Of a stretch of DNA of 6,564 nt, positions 5,926 to 6,564 are shown piece by piece. The DNA is from JAICKM01 sp035693165 (GTDB lineage: Bacteria; Chloroflexota; Chloroflexia; QHBQ01; JAICKM01). The notes beneath the pieces were generated by a model, which saw only the letters and a list, made by a program, of their open reading frames with translations, did not search any database and was not told where the DNA came from. Both the position numbers and the translations under genes were made by a program. The stretch is from the NCBI GenBank assembly GCA_035693165.1, contig DASSGZ010000650.1, positions 1 through 6,564 on the forward strand. Direction: 5' to 3'. Positions within the stretch are counted from its first letter, which is position 1; the number at the start of each line of letters is the position of its first letter.

Positions 5926-6000
5926 GTCATTCTGAGCGCAGCGAAGAATCTCCGTCTCGTGGGGGCCTGCGACGAGACTCTTCGCTGCGCTCAGAGTGAC
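5926..6000. repeat. REP/MITE-like dispersed inverted repeat
   Basis: Two 27-bp arms (5926-5952 and 5974-6000) are complementary except at two positions, one of which is a G-U pair. The outer ends read GTCAT...GTGAC, and the core of each arm is GAGCGCAGCGAAGA or its complement. Translated by chance, the arms give HSERSEES, LSAAKSL and ILRCAQND, peptides I recall from many spurious ORFs of unrelated bacterial genomes, so the family is widely dispersed. A second pairing, GTCTCGT (5954-5960) with ACGAGAC (5972-5978), competes with the inner arm. No transposase is encoded nearby; the element would have been moved in trans. It sits in the gap between two convergent genes. Confidence 0.8.
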
Positions 6001-6053
6001 AAGGGATGGGGCAGAGGCTGCCGCGCGAAGACTCGGAACGCGGCAACAAAACC

Positions 6054-6085
6054 GGACCCCGCGTACTACACAGTACGCGGGGTCC
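6054..6085 (-). terminator. Intrinsic terminator of the VanW-family gene
   Basis: A perfect 14-bp stem pairs 6054-6067 with 6072-6085 around a 4-nt loop. On the minus strand the stem is followed by GGTTTTGTT, a short U-rich tract, so this is a canonical Rho-independent terminator for the minus-strand gene ending at 6114. On the plus strand no T-run follows, though the stem may still slow read-through from the gap side. Confidence 0.8.
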
Positions 6086-6113
6086 AATATCGTCGCTTGA
6101 GAATGAACCAGGC

Positions 6114-6564
6114 TTACGGCGCGGGGGACGCGGGGCCGGTGCCGGTCACATAGGTGTCGTGCGACGGCAGGTAGGTGCCCTGGGCGTGCCAATCGTCGAT
6201 CTTCGCGCCGGTCTTGTCGAACACCTGGCGGTGAATGTCCGAGGTGAAGCCGTCCTGCGCGTGCTCGACCATCACCTTGCGGCCCGCCGGCAGCTTATCC
6301 GAGGTCTGCTGGCGCGGCGTGCGGTCGGTGCGCACGACATTGGTGATCACCGGCTGATCGACCTTGACCCGCCAGCCCGGATTGGTGCCCCACAGCTCCA
6401 CGCGCACGTTCTGATGGTCGCCGATCGCGCGGATCAGCAGCCAGTTGCCGGTGGTATTCTTGAAGCGGAAGTCCGAGTCGGGCGGCGAGATCGTCGCGTC
6501 GAGGCCCTGCATGCCGAGCGGCTTGAGCCCGTAGCTCTCGATCCAGTAGCTGTGGTGGTGGCGC
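6114..6564 (-). CDS. VanW family protein, C-terminal part (5' partial)
   Basis: The frame stays open to the right edge, so the N-terminal part is missing. The visible 149 residues begin RHHHSYWIESYGLKPLGMQG and run into LDATI, the usual VanW pattern in which a His-Ser pair precedes a Gly-x-Asp-Ala motif. SDFRFKNTTGNWLLIRA follows, again typical of the family. The last 70 residues (KLPAGRKVMVEHAQDGFTSD, then RQVFDKTG and YLPSHDTYVTGTG) look like a G5-type or related beta domain that often closes these proteins. VanW-family proteins are usually exported or membrane-anchored envelope proteins, and their biochemical role is not settled; the link to vancomycin resistance is by name only. The ATG at 6512 is internal to the conserved motif, so it is not the start. 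An intrinsic terminator follows the TAA. Confidence 0.88.
   Translation of the reverse strand, partial: RHHHSYWIESYGLKPLGMQGLDATISPPDSDFRFKNTTGNWLLIRAIGDHQNVRVELWGTNPGWRVKVDQPVITNVVRTDRTPRQQTSDKLPAGRKVMVEHAQDGFTSDIHRQVFDKTGAKIDDWHAQGTYLPSHDTYVTGTGPASPAP

Noticed and set aside
4903..6192. A 429-residue minus-strand frame over the GAPDH gene and the dispersed repeat
   Set aside because: It is antisense to a clear dehydrogenase and runs through a terminator and the inverted repeat, where it yields the usual spurious peptides.

Overview
The window is high-GC bacterial DNA with five protein genes, two of them cut by the window edges. The organism is most likely a member of the Chloroflexota. This is inferred from two neighbouring proteins with long Pro/Thr-rich stalks, an ECF sigma factor followed by a membrane protein with a short 'YP-x-x-A-x-EL-x-P' N-terminal motif, and a VanW-type protein. 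No rRNA or other marker gene is present to confirm it.

Layout, left to right. (1) 2-553 (+): the 3' part of a secreted cupredoxin with a Pro/Thr-rich stalk, closed by a strong hairpin. (2) 793-2833 (+): a two-gene operon with its own sigma70-type promoter, encoding an ECF sigma factor and a single-pass membrane protein. The second protein has a small cytoplasmic N-terminal region, a DUF5666-like extracellular domain and a long repetitive stalk, and is probably the regulator or sensor partner of the sigma factor. A hairpin at 2837-2861 ends the operon. (3) 2915-4369 (-): a GH13 alpha-amylase/neopullulanase-type glucosidase that converges on the operon. Its near-consensus promoter (4464-4492) shows that translation starts at a TTG with a good ribosome site, not further upstream; a small palindrome overlaps the -35 box. 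(4) 4370-4842: a divergent intergenic region with the amylase promoter on one side and a potentially structured leader for the next gene on the other. (5) 4843-5841 (+): type I glyceraldehyde-3-phosphate dehydrogenase, followed by a perfect 11-bp hairpin. (6) 5926-6000: an inverted-repeat element of a widely dispersed family. (7) 6114-6564 (-): the C-terminal part of a VanW-family protein, with an intrinsic terminator at 6054-6085.

The amylase releases glucose or maltose units from alpha-glucans in the cytoplasm, and GAPDH acts in the lower part of glycolysis, so these two divergent genes fit carbohydrate catabolism. The sigma/membrane-protein pair looks like a cell-envelope signalling unit. 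I saw no CRISPR array, transposase, phage gene, tRNA or rRNA. No clearly new system stands out. The best candidates for a second look are the non-canonical sigma partner, the structured gap leader and the operator-like site on the amylase promoter.
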